NCBI GenBank assembly: GCA_020725335.1
Contig: DYFF01000018.1
Coordinates: forward strand, 1-64,000
Reading direction: 5' to 3'
Source of the DNA: Thermodesulfovibrio sp.
Lineage (GTDB): Bacteria > Nitrospirota > Thermodesulfovibrionia > Thermodesulfovibrionales > Thermodesulfovibrionaceae
DNA length: 64,000 nt
Each line of letters starts with the position of its first letter. Position 1 is the stretch's first letter. The position numbers were made by a program, and so were the translations under genes. This document shows, piece after piece, positions 1 through 7,904 of the stretch. The notes under the pieces are model-generated. The model was not told the DNA's origin. It worked only from the letters and a program-made list of their open reading frames with translations, and ran no database searches.

Positions 1-850
1 ATTTATCAAAAATCAAATGTATATTGTAATCTATGAATTCCTCCTGCAGTGTTCTATTATATCTTTCTATGTATGTATTTATCTTTGGACAATGAGGATA
101 AGAAAAATAATGAGGTATCCCTTCTTTTTTTTAGTTGCTCATCAAATTCTCCAAGATTCTCTGAACCATTATCACTCTACCATGACTTAATCTCAAGGGG
201 ATATACATCCTTAAATCTCTCATAAAAATCCTTCATATTCCTGCTTGTGATTCTTTTATAATTGACTGTTAAAGCAAACTTAAGCTTTGCATCTATTGTG
301 CTGATGAAATATTCCTTAATACAGTCTGAACTGTATCTGATACTATATGACCAAAATCTTTTGGCTTTATGGGATGTTTTATTTTTGTCCTCCTTTGCCT
401 CTTTGCCCCATGCTCTGCCCACTTACTATTTGGGTCATGATAAATTCTACCAGTTTTCTGATAAAACAAGTTGTGCCTTTTTATTATATTCCCTATGGTT
501 GCATCTGAAATAGTTTTTAAGTTTTTCCTTTCACAATATTTATCAAGCAAATGCTTTGGTTTTTCTTTTCCTATCCTTGGATATTTCTGTCTTATAGCCT
601 TGATAAACTCTATAATTTCATCAGGGATTTTTGAGTGTCTTAGCCTGTGTGGACGAGTAGAAAGAGGAATTAAGGCAGACAGCCACCCCCCAGCCTCTTT
701 AACTCTCTTACGCCATTTGCTTATGAGTGTTCTGTCTACTCCAAAAGCTTCCTTCGTTGCCTTCTCTCCCTATTTTTAATAAAATTTAATTATTCTCAGT
801 CTTTCTTTTGCTGCTTCACTTGCAGAAAATCTCCTCATACTCTCCAGCAT
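1..850 (-). mobile_element. Decayed insertion-sequence transposase (DDE/rve type), cut by the left window edge
   Basis: Reading leftward from an ATG at 850, a helix-turn-helix region (around RTLISKWRKRVKEAGG) leads into an integrase-core region with the motif SDNGSEN near 160-176 and YPHCPKINTYIERYNR near 60-100. This order fits IS481/IS3-like DDE transposases. The gene is broken by in-frame stops at 776-778 and 770-772, a frameshift near 310-325, a TAG at 177-179 where a Gln before DNGSE would be expected, and another shift in the A-run near 128-136. A Shine-Dalgarno (ggaggt) before 850 shows the original start. The 3' end lies outside the window. No terminal inverted repeat was recognised. 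I am sure it is a dead transposase; the exact family is a guess. Confidence 0.8.
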
Positions 851-964
851 ATTCTGAAACCTCCTACTATACAATCCCTTTATTCTACTGAAGACAAGAT
901 ATACTATTCAAAATGATCCATTACCCCTTCATGTCGCTTTTCTTTCTTATCTTTTACAAAATGG

Positions 965-994
965 TTGAAAAATTAATTTTAAATTTTGTATAAT
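965..994 (+). promoter_or_regulatory. Sigma-70-type promoter of scpB, placed for a leaderless mRNA
   Basis: TTGAAA at 965-970 and TATAAT at 989-994 are separated by 18 nt. The scpB ATG begins 8 nt after the -10 box, about where transcription would start, and no Shine-Dalgarno lies between. This suggests a leaderless or near-leaderless message. Confidence 0.6.
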
Positions 995-1002
995 GGATTG
1001 CC

Positions 1003-1545
1003 ATGTCTTTATTCCAAAAAACTGAACAAATAAAAAGAATAATAGAAGCTTTACTTTTTGTATCAGAAAAACCAATTTCAAAAAATTTTTTAGCTTCATT
1101 TTTTAATATTTCTGAGTCAGAAATTAAACTAATTTTAGATAACCTTATTAATGAATATAAAGATAAAGAATCGGGTATTTTAATCATTCAAATAGATGAA
1201 AGCTATCAAATGGTTACAAATCCAATGTATTCAGAATGGTTAACAATTTTTAAGAATATAACATTGAACAATAAACTCTCAGAACAGGCTTTGGAAACTT
1301 TAGCTATCATTGCTTATAAACAACCTATTACTAAAGCAGAAATAGATAAAATTAGAAGTGTAAATTCAGATTATGCAATAAAAACACTACTTGATAGAAA
1401 ACTTGTTAAAATTATAGGTAAAAAAGATGTGCCTGGACGGCCATTTCTCTATGGTACAACTAAAGAATTCTTAAAACTTTTTGGGATATCAAGTCTAAAT
1501 GAATTACCAAATATAGATGAATTTCAACAAATTAATGCTGCTTAA
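1003..1545 (+). CDS. scpB: Segregation and condensation protein B (ScpB)
   Basis: ScpB is a winged-helix kleisin partner that works with ScpA and SMC in chromosome condensation and segregation. The 180-residue product has the family's pattern: an N-terminal LLFVSEKPI segment, a middle EQALETLAIIAYKQPITKAEI segment (two pieces of one conserved block) and a C-terminal GRPFLYGTT turn. Length is normal. The ATG at 1003 follows a strong promoter with no Shine-Dalgarno. ScpA, usually directly upstream, is absent; a decayed transposase fills that side, so the pair may have been split by the insertion. The peptidoglycan endopeptidase follows after 12 nt with a good ribosome site (aaggaggtg). Confidence 0.93.
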   Translation: MSLFQKTEQIKRIIEALLFVSEKPISKNFLASFFNISESEIKLILDNLINEYKDKESGILIIQIDESYQMVTNPMYSEWLTIFKNITLNNKLSEQALETLAIIAYKQPITKAEIDKIRSVNSDYAIKTLLDRKLVKIIGKKDVPGRPFLYGTTKEFLKLFGISSLNELPNIDEFQQINAA

Positions 1546-1557
1546 GGAGGTGGTGAT

Positions 1558-2514
1558 ATGTTAGGTAAAATCTATATTTTAGTCATCACTGCAATATTTT
1601 TGCCATTTACTGTTTTTGCTCAAACATACACTGTTAAAAATGGTGATAATTTATGGGAAATTTCAAAAAAATTCAATGTTTCAATTGATGACATAAAAAA
1701 GGTGAATAACTTAAAGAATAAAAAAATAAAAGTTGGTATGAAATTAGAAATACCTGACAGTCCCTCAAAAAAATTAAACAATAAAAATCAAGCAAAAAAT
1801 CAGGCTATGACTACTAAATATCACACAGTAAAAAAAGGTGAAAATCTCTTTAGAATAGCTAATAAATATAAAATTTCAGTTGATGAGCTAAAAAGATTAA
1901 ATAATATGAATAACAATACCTTAACCATTGGACAGAAATTAATTGTTAAAAAAGCTGAAAAACCTATAGAAAACATATCTATTAGAGCCGATGAAAGAGT
2001 GCCTCTTATAACCTCAGCAAGCATAGACAAAGAAATAAAAGCAGAAGAAATTGAGGAATTGAAGGCTAATGAAGATTTGTCTAAATTAAACATTACTGAA
2101 AGAATTCTTTTGTTTGCAAAAAAAATGCTTCATCTGCCTTACAGATTTGGAGGCAATGGGTTTAGTGGACTTGACTGTTCATTTTTTGTAAAGAAAGTAT
2201 ATTCTATGGTCGGAATTGATTTACCAAGAAGCGCAAGAGAACAGTTTACCCAAGGAATCAATATTGACAAGGAAGAACTAAAACCAGGAGACCTTGTATT
2301 CTTCAGAACCTATGCTAAATTCCCTTCCCACGTGGGAATATATTTGGGGGATAATCTTTTTATACATGCTTCCTCAAAATCAAAAAAAGTTACTATAGAC
2401 AGCTTGGAAGCACCTTATTATCTAAAAAGATTCATTGGTGCTAAGAGAATTCTTGATATTGACAGGGACATATTAGAAAAAGCTATAGAAGAAGCTAAAA
2501 AACAAGACAGCTAA
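1558..2514 (+). CDS. LysM-LysM-NlpC/P60 cell-wall endopeptidase
   Basis: Secreted peptidoglycan hydrolase, probably cutting stem peptides during growth or division. A signal peptide ends near FAQ (residue 22). Two LysM glycan-binding repeats follow (about 23-67 and 88-133, both with the TVKxGxNL start), then a Lys/Glu-rich linker and an NlpC/P60 domain (about 180-300). The catalytic Cys is in GLDCSFF (Cys207) and the His in SHVGIYLG (His258). Start chosen at the ATG with strong SD, right after scpB. The stop overlaps the convergent moeA stop by 4 nt (ctaa), leaving no terminator space. Specific substrate bond not determinable. Confidence 0.92.
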   Translation: MLGKIYILVITAIFLPFTVFAQTYTVKNGDNLWEISKKFNVSIDDIKKVNNLKNKKIKVGMKLEIPDSPSKKLNNKNQAKNQAMTTKYHTVKKGENLFRIANKYKISVDELKRLNNMNNNTLTIGQKLIVKKAEKPIENISIRADERVPLITSASIDKEIKAEEIEELKANEDLSKLNITERILLFAKKMLHLPYRFGGNGFSGLDCSFFVKKVYSMVGIDLPRSAREQFTQGINIDKEELKPGDLVFFRTYAKFPSHVGIYLGDNLFIHASSKSKKVTIDSLEAPYYLKRFIGAKRILDIDRDILEKAIEEAKKQDS

Positions 2515-4451
2515 TTAGTTTTCCTATAAATTACTTTACCCATATCGCGAATATCATAGCCACCAAGTCTAATAACTGCCTGTCTGAATTCTTCGTCATC
2601 TTTTATAACGGAAAGTAATGCTTGAATTATAGGAAGTTCAATGAATTCTTCGGGTATTAGTATATCGTATCTTTCTTCGGCTACAGGAATAAAATCAAGC
2701 CCTAAAGCTTGAGCAGACGAGAGAATTCCGAGACCTACATCAGCCCTTCCACTTAGCACTGCTGATGCTACACCCATATGAGTATATTCATCTTTATCAT
2801 ATCCTTTAATTGACGATGGAGAGATCCCAAATTCTTTCAGATGTTTGTCAAGTAAAAGTCTTGTACCAGAACCTGCCTGTCTATTTATAAAAATTACATC
2901 TTCTCTTACAAGGTCTTCAAAGTCTTTTATATTTTTAGGATTACCTTTTCTAACTATGAATCCCTGTATCCGATAAACAAGATTTATGAGCACAAGCTTT
3001 TTGTCAGGCATAAGTCGCTCAATGAAAGGAACATTGTATTGTCCTGTAACTTCATCAAGCAAGTGAGTACCTGCCATATGGGCTTCACCTTTTTTTATAG
3101 CCACAAGACCTCCCATTGAACCTACATGAGCTGATGAAAGAGTAACGTTGGGATATCTCTTTCTTAAAAAGTTATAAAGTACATCAAGAGTATTATCATG
3201 ACTTCCTATGCATACAACAGTATTATCAATTTCTTCTTTTGAACGCCATAGATGGACAGTCAATTCTGTTCCCTGTGAAAAACCCTCAGATCCCTTTGGA
3301 ATAACTATATATCCATCAGCTCTAACTACAGACATTAAAAGTCCTGCTCCACGACCCATTGGAGTTACAATATACTTTTCGCCTACCCTACCCACTTTTA
3401 CCCTTACAAATTCATCAACTCCCATACTTGAAGCAATTTGTCTTGAAAGTATTGCTTTAATTTTGTTTTCCTTTGTTATTGAAATCCCAAGATAAAATTC
3501 TATTAAAGGTTTTATAAATAGTTCATAACATAGAAAGGCTGAAACAGGATATCCTGGAATACCTAAAACAGGTTTATTATAAATAAACCCAGCAATAAAG
3601 GGCTTGCCAGGTTTTATAGAAACTCCATTTACTATGACTTCTCCCAGCTCACTTAAAACTTTGTAAGTAAAATCCTCTTTACCATATCCAGAACCAGCAT
3701 TTAGCAAGACTATATCACAATCTTCGAGAGCTTTCAATATAGCCTCTTTAATACTCTTTTCCTCATCTTTAGCTATAGAGTAAACTCTTGGCTGTGCACC
3801 AGCTTTGAAAACTAATCCACTTAATACAGCTGAATTGTATTCAATAAGTTCAGGTGGTTCAGGCATTTTTTTATTAATTTCTTCAGCTTCAACAAGCTCT
3901 GAGCCTGTTGGAATAATGCCCACGATAGGTTTTCTACGAACTCTTATTTCTGTAACTCCACTTGCAAGCATAGCTCCGATATCAGCAGGACGAACTATAT
4001 GGCTTTCAGGAATAATAAGCTCTGTTGCGACTATATCTTCTCCAATAGGTCTTACATCATTGTAAGGAGGCACAGAGGAGTAAATTTCAATAAAGCTATC
4101 TTTAATATTCACCTCTTCAATTGGAATGACCGCATCAAAACCATCTGGCAGGGGATCTCCAGTTTCAATCCAGTGAGCATCTTTGCCAATTTTCAGTCTT
4201 ACAGGTTCTCTTTCAGTAGCAGAAAAAGTATCTTTTGCTCGCACTGCATAGCCATCCATAGCAGATGAATGAAAATAGGGAGAGGAAAATTTTGCAAAAA
4301 CTGCCTCTGAGGTTACCCTATCTAAAGCATTTTTTACTGAAATTTGCTCGCTTTCAATAGGGATAGATACTTTTTCTTTAAACTTATTAAATAACCTCTC
4401 CTTTGCTTCAAAAAGGGAGAGTAGTTCGTGAAATACCTTTTTACCAGCCAT
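2511..4451 (-). CDS. moeA: MoeA molybdopterin molybdenumtransferase fused to a PBP-like domain
   Basis: MoeA inserts molybdate (or tungstate) into adenylylated molybdopterin, giving the active cofactor for formate dehydrogenase and related enzymes. Residues 1 to about 400 are MoeA: SSAMDGYAV, GDPLPDGFDAVIPIE and the PGxP-type GIPGYPVSAFLCYE region are visible. From about 410 to the end is a periplasmic-binding/LysR-substrate-like domain (RQAGSGTRLLLD, HMGVASAVLSGRADVG), a fusion known in anaerobes and archaea and thought to bind an oxyanion or regulate activity. The ATG shares its A with the fdhE stop (taATG), so the two are translationally coupled. Overlaps the convergent endopeptidase gene by 4 nt. 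Confidence 0.93.
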   Translation of the reverse strand: MAGKKVFHELLSLFEAKERLFNKFKEKVSIPIESEQISVKNALDRVTSEAVFAKFSSPYFHSSAMDGYAVRAKDTFSATEREPVRLKIGKDAHWIETGDPLPDGFDAVIPIEEVNIKDSFIEIYSSVPPYNDVRPIGEDIVATELIIPESHIVRPADIGAMLASGVTEIRVRRKPIVGIIPTGSELVEAEEINKKMPEPPELIEYNSAVLSGLVFKAGAQPRVYSIAKDEEKSIKEAILKALEDCDIVLLNAGSGYGKEDFTYKVLSELGEVIVNGVSIKPGKPFIAGFIYNKPVLGIPGYPVSAFLCYELFIKPLIEFYLGISITKENKIKAILSRQIASSMGVDEFVRVKVGRVGEKYIVTPMGRGAGLLMSVVRADGYIVIPKGSEGFSQGTELTVHLWRSKEEIDNTVVCIGSHDNTLDVLYNFLRKRYPNVTLSSAHVGSMGGLVAIKKGEAHMAGTHLLDEVTGQYNVPFIERLMPDKKLVLINLVYRIQGFIVRKGNPKNIKDFEDLVREDVIFINRQAGSGTRLLLDKHLKEFGISPSSIKGYDKDEYTHMGVASAVLSGRADVGLGILSSAQALGLDFIPVAEERYDILIPEEFIELPIIQALLSVIKDDEEFRQAVIRLGGYDIRDMGKVIYRKTN

Positions 4452-5188
4452 TACTCGATAATTTTTAATCCAATAATATTTGGAGAGCGTCTTATATAGC
4501 CTCTCCTCTGAGCAATAATATCAAGAGGTAGACTAATAAGGTCAATTAAAAATGGATCTTTATATTTAATATAGTGATTTTCCTTAAAAGTTTTAATATA
4601 GGTATTACATTCGAGGCAATAATCTGCTCTTATTTCTTCTTCATCGAGTATTATCTCCATTTTGCCTGAATCCTTATTAAAACAATAAGGACAACATATG
4701 CGATAAAAACTTCCCTCATGTTCGCAAAGTGGACAAATCATTATTTTTTCGTTATTTTCATTTATCATTGCAAGAGAAGAATCTGTTCCGCATATTGGGC
4801 ATTTACCTGTATCCATAAAGGATGCCTGTTGTCCGTCTTTTCTTAAAAAAACAAAAAAAGGTTTAGTAATTATAAAAAGCATTCTATCAACTTCTTCCTT
4901 TGAAAGTTCTTCACTTTGTATAGGAAGATTCCTTATAATTGACGGTTCTCTCATGGGATCTTTGCCATATTTTAGAATCTCATCTTTTAAAAAGGCTATA
5001 GATTCATAAGGAATATTAAAAACACCGGAAAAGCCTTTTAATACAATATCAATTATATCTGTTGTATTTTCAAGCTTTATTCGTTCCTTTTCGCTTTTAC
5101 AGTAATCTATAAACTTTCTTATCTTGTCATAAAGTTCAAGAGGGCTCTGCAGATAGGGCTTTTCCTTTATTAATTCTTCAAGCTTCAT
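4451..5188 (-). CDS. fdhE: Formate dehydrogenase accessory protein FdhE
   Basis: FdhE is a rubredoxin-like zinc/iron protein needed to mature formate dehydrogenases. The 245-residue protein has the expected four Cys pairs: CPICG, CPLC, CCPYC and CLEC, in the central to C-terminal part, plus the FdhE-type GKCPICGTDSSLAM region. Start ATG at 5188 follows ggagg at good spacing. It sits 15 nt after the diheme peroxidase gene and is coupled to moeA. FdhE beside a molybdenum cofactor gene makes sense because formate dehydrogenase is a molybdenum or tungsten enzyme, often with selenocysteine. No formate dehydrogenase subunit is in this window. Confidence 0.92.
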   Translation of the reverse strand: MKLEELIKEKPYLQSPLELYDKIRKFIDYCKSEKERIKLENTTDIIDIVLKGFSGVFNIPYESIAFLKDEILKYGKDPMREPSIIRNLPIQSEELSKEEVDRMLFIITKPFFVFLRKDGQQASFMDTGKCPICGTDSSLAMINENNEKIMICPLCEHEGSFYRICCPYCFNKDSGKMEIILDEEEIRADYCLECNTYIKTFKENHYIKYKDPFLIDLISLPLDIIAQRRGYIRRSPNIIGLKIIE

Positions 5189-5203
5189 AAATCCTCCAAA
5201 ATT

Positions 5204-6289
5204 TTATTGAATATCAGGCAATCTAATTTTTAAATCCTCTCCGCTAAGGGCTTCCGTCAAAAAGGTTTTTAATACTTTTCTTTCATATTCAGTTAAATTA
5301 AGAGGCTTTAATGCTTTATTCCCTTGTCCTCCACCTTTATTGAAAAAGTCTATAACTTCATCAAGATTTTTAAATATTCCATTATGCATATAGGGTGCGG
5401 TTTTTGCAATTTCTCTTAGAGTTGGTGTTTTAAAAGCTTTATAATCTTGTTTTTTCTTTGTTTTGAAGTATCTTCCCAGGTCTTCTTTGATATTCATATA
5501 ATCGTGATAATTGTTTATCTTAGCTATATATCTTCTTGTAACTATGAACTTATCCTCATTTGCATATTTTGGATTCTCCGGAACCATCAATGCATGAAAT
5601 TTTTGGTCACTCAAATAGGCACCATAGTGGCACTCAATGCATCTGCCTTTTCCAACAAAAATCTCTAATCCCTTCTTTGCTTCATCTGATAAGGCACTTT
5701 TGTCCCCTTTTAAAAATTTATCTATCGGTGCATTTTTTGATATAAGAGTTCTCTGGAATGCAGCTAAGGCTTTAGCAATCAATTTGATATTCACATCCTT
5801 TCCAAATATTGTTTTGAATGCTTCTCTGTATTCAGGTACTATTCTAATTTCTTCCTCAACAAAATCAAGATTTTGATTCATCTCAAAGGGTGACATTATG
5901 GGAAATTCAGCCTGGTGTTCAAGAGTTTTTGCCCTTCCATCCCAGAAAAGATTTTTTGCATAGGCTATATTTATTAAAGTAGGAGCATTTCTGAAATTTC
6001 TTGTTGTTGGATAGCTCAGTGATATTTCAGAGGAATCTGTAAAAGCTTTTTCAGGGTCATGACAACTTGCACAACTTGTTGTTCCATCACCAGAAAGTCG
6101 TCTGTCGAAAAAAAGTTTTTTCCCAAGTTCAATCTTTTCCATACTCATAGGATTATCTTTTGGTACAGGAGGAGTTGGCAAAGATTCAATTTTTTTCTTT
6201 TTTTCTGCTGCAAAGGTGTTCGTATTTAGAAAAATAAAAGATATAAATATTGATAACAAAAAAAATAAAAAACTATTTCTTTTTAGCAT
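5204..6289 (-). CDS. Diheme cytochrome c peroxidase (CcpA/MauG family)
   Basis: Periplasmic diheme peroxidase that reduces hydrogen peroxide using electrons from small c-type cytochromes. A signal peptide ends near TFAA (about residue 28). Heme sites are CASCH (Cys73, Cys76, His77) and CIECH (Cys217, Cys220, His221), the spacing expected for the two-domain family. Length (361 aa) is normal. I chose the ATG at 6289, 7 nt after AAGGAG; a TTG at 6295 is in frame but badly placed. The gene overlaps the end of the upstream DsbA-like selenoprotein gene, so the two are probably co-translated. A MauG-like protein-modifying role is possible but less likely. Confidence 0.9.
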   Translation of the reverse strand: MLKRNSFLFFLLSIFISFIFLNTNTFAAEKKKKIESLPTPPVPKDNPMSMEKIELGKKLFFDRRLSGDGTTSCASCHDPEKAFTDSSEISLSYPTTRNFRNAPTLINIAYAKNLFWDGRAKTLEHQAEFPIMSPFEMNQNLDFVEEEIRIVPEYREAFKTIFGKDVNIKLIAKALAAFQRTLISKNAPIDKFLKGDKSALSDEAKKGLEIFVGKGRCIECHYGAYLSDQKFHALMVPENPKYANEDKFIVTRRYIAKINNYHDYMNIKEDLGRYFKTKKKQDYKAFKTPTLREIAKTAPYMHNGIFKNLDEVIDFFNKGGGQGNKALKPLNLTEYERKVLKTFLTEALSGEDLKIRLPDIQ

Positions 6290-6869
6290 TTTCAAGCTCC
6301 TTAAAAATAATATTCTTGAAATAATCTGAATCTCTTACCCCAAGAACCTTAATACCATTAATATAGAATGCAGGGGTGACATAAAGATCCAGTTCTTTAG
6401 CGAGCTTTAAATCCCTATCAATAATTGCAGCTCCTTCTTGATTGTCTATTGCCTTTGTGAACTTTTCTACATCGAGATTTAATTCCTTTGCATAAGATAT
6501 TAGAGAATCCCTGTCAAGCTTTGGAGACCTTTTAATCAGTAACTCATGCATTTCTGCAAACTTACCCTGTCGCCAGGATTCAATTGCTGCTTCAGCAGCA
6601 ATTCTTGAGTAATCTCTGTAACGATAAGGAAAAAACTTTATCACAAGCTTGACCTTTCCTGCTAATTCTTTCACCAATCCATCAATGGTCGGACCGACCT
6701 CAACGCAATGAGGTCACTGATAGTCTATAAATTCAATTATTTTAACTGGCGCATTATCTGAACCTATAAAGGGGGAATTTTCTGTGGGTAAATTATACCG
6801 AGTTTCAGAGGCTTGCGCATAAGTGAAAATAAAAAGGGAAATAAATAGGAAAAACATTTTTTTAATCAT
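6273..6869 (-). CDS. DsbA-like thioredoxin-fold selenoprotein (Sec-Pro-His-Cys active site)
   Basis: Exported thiol-disulfide oxidoreductase of the DsbA/Thioredoxin_4 type, read through an in-frame TGA at 6716-6714 (codon 52). Codons before and after it stay in one frame: a signal peptide (ends near AQA, residue 20), then APVKIIEFIDYQ, the TGA, then PHCVEVGPTI. The family has CPHC here, so TGA replaces exactly the first active-site Cys, as in known selenocysteine proteins. A hairpin just after it fits a SECIS (see separate entry). The C-terminal half is intact, with a cis-Pro VTPAFYING loop. Start ATG at 6869 has AAGGAG 8 nt before it. 198 residues. Without TGA readthrough only a 51-residue signal fragment would form. 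A nonsense-mutated pseudogene is the alternative. Confidence 0.87.
6687..6699 (-). promoter_or_regulatory. Candidate bacterial SECIS hairpin for selenocysteine insertion
   Basis: On the minus strand, counting from the base after the TGA (6716-6714), nucleotides 15-19 (GGTCG) pair perfectly with 23-27 (CGACC), leaving the loop GTC at 20-22. The apex reads GGUC at 19-22. From memory, the E. coli fdhF SECIS has the same GGUC at about the same distance from its UGA, and G and U there contact SelB. The helix is short (5 bp), and lower-stem pairing was not resolved by hand. Confidence 0.65.
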
Positions 6870-6893
6870 TTTAAACTCCTTATTAATTTATAA

Positions 6894-6967
6894 TGCCCCC
6901 TGCAGGAATCGAACCTGCGACACCAGGTTTAGGAAACCTGTGCTCTATCCTACTGAGCTAAGGGGGC
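6894..6967 (-). tRNA. tRNA-Arg (anticodon CCT)
   Basis: A full cloverleaf folds on the minus strand: acceptor GCCCCCT/AGGGGGC, D-stem GCTC/GAGC, anticodon stem CAGGT/ACCTG around loop TTCCTAA (anticodon CCT, reads AGG), T-stem GCAGG/CCTGC with loop TTCGATT, discriminator A at 6894. CCA is not encoded. The selenoprotein gene begins 24 nt downstream on the same strand with only its ribosome site between. Confidence 0.96.
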
Positions 6968-6973
6968 TAAAAA

Positions 6974-7003
6974 ATTATACTATATTGACGGAGAAATAAA
7001 CAA
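6974..7003 (-). promoter_or_regulatory. Promoter of tRNA-Arg and probably of the seleno-DsbA operon
   Basis: Minus strand: TTGTTT (7003-6998), an 18-nt spacer and TATAAT (6979-6974). The -10 box ends 6 nt before the tRNA 5' end, so transcription would start at or next to the mature tRNA. The next 3' gene has no room for another promoter. Confidence 0.65.
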
Positions 7004-7040
7004 ATTGTTATTATTTTATAAAGATTAATGAGGTAGCGGT

Positions 7041-7904
7041 TTGATTTTAGTTAAAAATGCTATGACTCAAAATGTCTATCATCTCTCCTTAGAAAACTCC
7101 ATTTCTGAATTAATCGATTTAATGTCAGAAAGAGGAATTGGCAGTATAGTTATAGTAAATAAAGAACAAAAACCTGTTCAAATTTTTACTTTAAGAGACA
7201 TACCAAAAATTTTTTCAGCTAATTTAAAAGACAATAAGATTAATACCTTACTATCCGTACTGAGAAAAGACGAAAAAGATCTCATAAAAGTAAAACCAAA
7301 TCAACATCTAATTGTAGCTATGAATTTAATGAATCAAAATAATATTAGTCATTTACCTGTGGTAAATAAAGAAAATAAATTAGTTGGTATTCTTAGTATG
7401 AGAGACCTACTAAGACACTTCCCAGGGATTGTTTTTACTGACCCTCTTACACAGGTCAATAATAGAATGTATCTTGATATCATCAGGGCAAAAATAGAAA
7501 AAAGTAATGTAAAACTATGTATCCTCATGATAGATATAGATAACTTCAAAAATATAAATGATAAATACGGACATTTAGTAGGTGATTTAGTGCTAAAAGA
7601 AATTGCTAAAATTATCAGAACATCAATAAAAACTTATGATGAATTAATTAGATATGGAGGGGAAGAATTTTTAGTTATTCTTTATAGGTGTGATATTAAA
7701 AATTTAACATCAATTGGCGAAAGGATAAGGAATAGCCTAAAAAAAATAAAATTTACAAAATATAAAAATTTGTCTGTTACTGTAAGTATTGGAGGATATG
7801 CCTATAATTCTGAAGGAGATATTTACGAAGGTATAAAGAAAGCTGATCAAGCTATGTATCAGGCAAAGATTGCCGGAAAAGATCGACTTATTTTATGGAA
7901 ATAG
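7041..7904 (+). CDS. CBS-pair diguanylate cyclase (GGDEF domain)
   Basis: Predicted cytoplasmic enzyme making cyclic di-GMP from two GTP. Two CBS repeats (about 1-60 and 75-128; MTQNVYHL, ISHLPVVN) form a nucleotide-sensing module, followed by a GGDEF domain (about 133-287) with DPLTQVNNR at its start and active-site GGEEF at 206-210. The product-inhibition site, RxxD five residues upstream in many relatives, reads KTYD here, so classic feedback inhibition may be lost. The TTG at 7041 keeps the first CBS strand and has gaggt 6 nt before it; the ATG at 7062 would cut into the domain. It overlaps the histidine kinase gene by 10 nt, suggesting a shared pathway. Confidence 0.88.
   Translation: MILVKNAMTQNVYHLSLENSISELIDLMSERGIGSIVIVNKEQKPVQIFTLRDIPKIFSANLKDNKINTLLSVLRKDEKDLIKVKPNQHLIVAMNLMNQNNISHLPVVNKENKLVGILSMRDLLRHFPGIVFTDPLTQVNNRMYLDIIRAKIEKSNVKLCILMIDIDNFKNINDKYGHLVGDLVLKEIAKIIRTSIKTYDELIRYGGEEFLVILYRCDIKNLTSIGERIRNSLKKIKFTKYKNLSVTVSIGGYAYNSEGDIYEGIKKADQAMYQAKIAGKDRLILWK

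Noticed and set aside
471-779. A 102-codon plus-strand frame inside the transposase remnant
   Set aside because: The opposite strand carries recognisable transposase sequence; this frame has no similarity to a known protein.
6696-6715. A 7-bp hairpin (GACCTCA/TGAGGTC) starting in the TGA of the selenoprotein gene as the SECIS itself
   Set aside because: Its loop is only 6-11 nt from the UGA, too close for a bacterial SECIS, and it contains the UGA. The next hairpin at 6687-6699 has the right distance and apex.
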